The notes under the pieces are model-generated. The model worked only from the letters and a program-made list of their open reading frames with translations. It had not been told where the DNA came from and made no database searches. This document shows positions 63,778-64,000 of a stretch of 64,000 nt of DNA, piece by piece; position 1 is the first letter of the stretch, and every line of letters starts with the position of its first letter. The DNA is from Saccharopolyspora erythraea. Its GTDB lineage: Bacteria > Actinomycetota > Actinomycetes > Mycobacteriales > Pseudonocardiaceae. The stretch lies in contig NZ_CP054839.1 in assembly GCF_018141105.1 (NCBI RefSeq), forward strand, positions 1,054,001 through 1,118,000. Direction: 5' to 3'. Both the position numbers and the translations under genes were made by a program.

Positions 63778-64000
63778 ACGAGGAGTCGGCAACGGTGGCG
63801 GTCTGCGTCTACTGCGCGTCCCGCCCGGTCCCGCAGCACCACCTCGACCTGGCCGCCGAGGTCGGCACGGGCATCGCCAAGCGCGGCTGGTCGCTGGTCT
63901 CCGGCGGCGGCCGGGTGTCGATGATGGGCGAGGTGACGCGCGCCGCCAGGGCGGGCGGTGCGCGGACCGTCGGCGTGATCCCGCGGGCGCTGGTCGACCT
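63774..64000 (+). CDS. LOG-family protein (TIGR00730), second copy, cut by window end
   Basis: Reads VAVCVYCASRPV, then SGGGRVSMMGEVTRAARAGG, which is the N-terminal Rossmann half of a second LOG protein. It starts with TTG at 63774, overlapping the preceding stop, or with GTG at 63795, which has GAGGAG nine bases before it. Only about 75 residues are visible. In mycobacteria a single LOG gene stands at this place after dapE; the second copy is extra. Confidence 0.88.
   Translation, partial: MNEESATVAVCVYCASRPVPQHHLDLAAEVGTGIAKRGWSLVSGGGRVSMMGEVTRAARAGGARTVGVIPRALVD

Overview
The window is very GC-rich and almost fully coding. It has many GTG/TTG starts, 1-8 bp gene overlaps, several apparently leaderless genes, DUF3558 and LppA-type lipoproteins, an EspG/PPE module and mycothiol biosynthesis (mshB). 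The order typA, lpqW-like lipoprotein, mshB, small membrane protein, ferredoxin, dapC, dapD, dapE, LOG matches the corresponding block of Mycobacterium. Together with an actinobacterial gas-vesicle operon this suggests an aerobic, probably spore-forming actinomycete of the Pseudonocardiales (Saccharopolyspora-like). The genus is inference.

Layout. 1-9.5 kb: a partial Ada-type DNA-repair activator (cut by the window edge), a three-gene sensor operon (membrane protein, DesK/NarX-type kinase, LuxR-type regulator), ychF, a TraR/DksA zinc-finger protein, a DUF899 protein, an EamA exporter, and a MerR regulator divergent from an alpha/beta hydrolase. 9.5-15.5 kb: a ten-gene gas-vesicle operon on the minus strand with a candidate SigB/SigF-type promoter. 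15.7-18.8 kb: divergent bioF and bioD, then a D-amino-acid-oxidase-like gene. In bioF the codon expected to give the PLP lysine reads Glu. 18.9-23.4 kb: a pterin dehydratase and a TPP-riboswitch-controlled thiamine ABC transporter (thiB-thiP-thiQ) with a 31-codon coupling ORF between thiP and thiQ. 23.5-27.5 kb: a type-VII-secretion accessory module (small helical protein, DUF3558 lipoprotein, PPE-like protein, EspG) and a GNAT enzyme. 27.6-33.9 kb: a five-gene oligopeptide ABC transporter plus esterase operon. 34.3-39.7 kb: an ABC exporter operon next to a divergent OmpR-type two-component system. The exporter's ATPase and permease genes are split by a roughly 300-bp element that looks like an IS605 omega-RNA remnant without tnpB. 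40-44.6 kb: a NUDIX fusion protein, an Uma2 protein, a tryptophanyl-tRNA synthetase with a Trp-Trp leader peptide and attenuator-like hairpins, a YciI protein and a small Cys/Lys-rich protein under a possible IdeR box. 44.9-64 kb: the conserved typA-to-LOG block described above. It is interrupted by a threonine-synthase-like gene, NmrA and CHAD genes, and a four-gene module of paired LppA lipoproteins with a DUF1023 hydrolase and a WXG-like partner.

The gene-free gaps are unusually structured. Seven of them hold distinct, locally amplified GC-rich tandem repeats. The largest (about 60.89-61.55 kb) has ten units of about 63 bp, most of which carry a 9-bp inverted repeat. A 66-bp REP-like element occurs three times around the NmrA gene and supplies the 3' codons of two genes. 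No tRNA, rRNA, CRISPR array, intact transposase or replication origin was seen.
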